Assembly (NCBI GenBank): GCA_002293265.1
Contig: DBCW01000060.1
Span: 7,685 to 13,344, forward strand
Direction: 5' to 3'
Source of the DNA: Eggerthellales bacterium UBA948
Lineage (GTDB): Bacteria > Actinomycetota > Coriobacteriia > Coriobacteriales > UBA8131
DNA length: 5,660 nt
Below the pieces are notes generated by a model that did no database searches, was not told the DNA's origin, and saw nothing but the letters and a program-made list of their open reading frames with translations. The translations under genes were made by a program, and so were the position numbers. Of the stretch, positions 5,031-5,660 are shown piece after piece (the stretch's first letter is position 1; every line of letters begins with the position of its first letter).

Positions 5031-5038
5031 CCTCCTTA
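5031..5038 (-). promoter_or_regulatory. Orphan perfect Shine-Dalgarno sequence TAAGGAGG
   Basis: TAAGGAGG on the minus strand lies 6 bases after the stop codon of the surface-protein gene. No ATG, GTG or TTG follows at a usable distance, because the last two G residues are already the end of the MITE-like element. It may be the remaining translation signal of a gene displaced by the element, or coincidence. Confidence 0.3.
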
Positions 5039-5044
5039 CTTGCA

Positions 5045-5660
5045 TTAAATAGTAATTACAACTTTTGCGTCAGACTCTTGAGAGCTTTGCAACTCATTAT
5101 ACTTTTCTCTGCGTCTCTCTTCTCTTCTTTTGTTCTCATTTGCTATCACATAGATAGCAGCGAGCATTAAGAACACAATCGCAATGATGGCGATGACCGG
5201 CGTGTTCTCATTTATCCATACAATTGTGCCACTCAAATCCTCAACTATAAAGAAAATGATTAGTGGGATTATGCCTGCAACAACGCTCACCACTCTCAAC
5301 ACATTGCTCAGAAGCGCCTTCTTCTTTGACTCATCTTCTTCAATCCTGGCCGCTTCTTCTGCTTCTTGAACCATCCACTCAGGTTTACCTTGGTTTTCAA
5401 GCCATCTTTGATAGTCTTTTTTCTCAAACTCGTCAAGTCTGCGCCTGTATGCGACAACACCACGTATTGTAATACCTATCGCAATTGCCAGAGCAGTGAG
5501 TGCAATCAAGAGGTTGGTTAAGCTCCACGCTAATACGCCACTTAGGTTAGTATTGCCTGTAGGTACGGCACCTTCAGAGATGTCTACTACCGGGTTTCCT
5601 GTCTGCACTTCGGCTGCTTCAACCACTTCTTCTACAGCCGGCGTTGGTACTTGCACCTCA
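5045..5660 (-). CDS. C-terminal membrane-anchor region of a surface protein, partial (N-terminus outside the window)
   Basis: The frame is open to the window edge with Glu-Val before an internal GTG, and that GTG has no visible ribosome binding site, so the true start lies upstream. About 205 residues are visible. An acidic, Pro/Val-rich linker (residues 1-40, counted from the GTG) comes first. Next is a helix LAWSLTNLLIALTALAIAIG (about 42-61), a highly charged loop of about 50 residues (RRRLDEFEKKDYQRW and a Glu/Lys-rich part), a second helix at about 119-138, the motif VEDLSGTIVWI, a third helix at about 153-172, and a charged tail. This WSL-helix, charged loop, double-helix layout matches my memory of the C-terminal anchors of large surface proteins in Coriobacteriia and Clostridia. 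The exported portion and its role are not visible. The stop is TAA at 5047-5045. Confidence 0.75.
   Translation of the reverse strand, partial: EVQVPTPAVEEVVEAAEVQTGNPVVDISEGAVPTGNTNLSGVLAWSLTNLLIALTALAIAIGITIRGVVAYRRRLDEFEKKDYQRWLENQGKPEWMVQEAEEAARIEEDESKKKALLSNVLRVVSVVAGIIPLIIFFIVEDLSGTIVWINENTPVIAIIAIVFLMLAAIYVIANENKRREERRREKYNELQSSQESDAKVVITI

Larger units (their letters stand above)
4855..5032. mobile_element. 178-bp MITE-like element with imperfect terminal inverted repeats
   Basis: The left end reads GGCTGTATCAAA (4855-4866), and the reverse complement of the right end (5032-5021) is identical over 12 bases. Similarity resumes further in: TTATGGCAAAACTC (4871-4884) against TTTAGGCATAACTC (5018-5005 on the minus strand), so the ends match over about 30 bases with a 2-base length difference. 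There is no ORF of useful length inside, only three 19-bp tandem repeats and a hairpin. Ends of this kind occur on insertion sequences, so a non-autonomous derivative is likely. No target-site duplication is visible in the flanks. It sits between the surface-protein stop and the lipoprotein regulatory region. Confidence 0.6.

Overview
The window looks like part of the chromosome of an anaerobically respiring, Gram-positive-type bacterium. The best guess is a member of the Coriobacteriia (Eggerthellales or a relative). The inference rests on three things: a Tat-exported DMSO-reductase-like operon whose catalytic subunit also carries a lipobox, a Ser/Gly-rich lipoprotein, and a large surface protein ending in a three-helix membrane anchor with charged linkers. 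Base composition looks moderate to AT-rich by eye, which is low for Eggerthellaceae, so the taxonomic call is tentative.

All convincing genes are on the minus strand, so transcription runs from right to left. Positions 5660-5045 hold the C-terminal end of a surface or membrane-anchored protein. Positions 5038-4764 are intergenic and contain a compact 178-bp MITE-like element (4855-5032) with inverted ends, three 19-bp tandem repeats and a perfect hairpin, followed by two operator-like palindromes. Positions 4763-4266 encode a small lipoprotein. Its last codons and stop form the first unit of a 31-bp tandem repeat that runs on to about 4181. Positions 4180-3611 hold no recognised gene, but they contain a long inverted repeat (3974-4042), an overlapping 48-codon ORF of doubtful reality, and the promoter and leader of the respiratory operon.

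The respiratory operon is dmsA-like (3610-920), then dmsB-like (906-271), then, after a strong stem-loop, the start of an integral membrane protein gene (156-1, cut by the window edge). The catalytic subunit binds molybdopterin guanine dinucleotide and one Fe-S cluster. The B subunit carries four [4Fe-4S] clusters and would feed it electrons. The truncated membrane protein may connect the complex to the quinone pool. The physiological substrate cannot be read from the sequence.

The observations most worth checking are the MITE-like element, the repeat that duplicates the lipoprotein 3' end, the 3974-4042 inverted repeat, a near-identical palindromic motif in the leaders of dmsA and the lipoprotein gene, and the unusual N-terminal Fe-S motif of the reductase.
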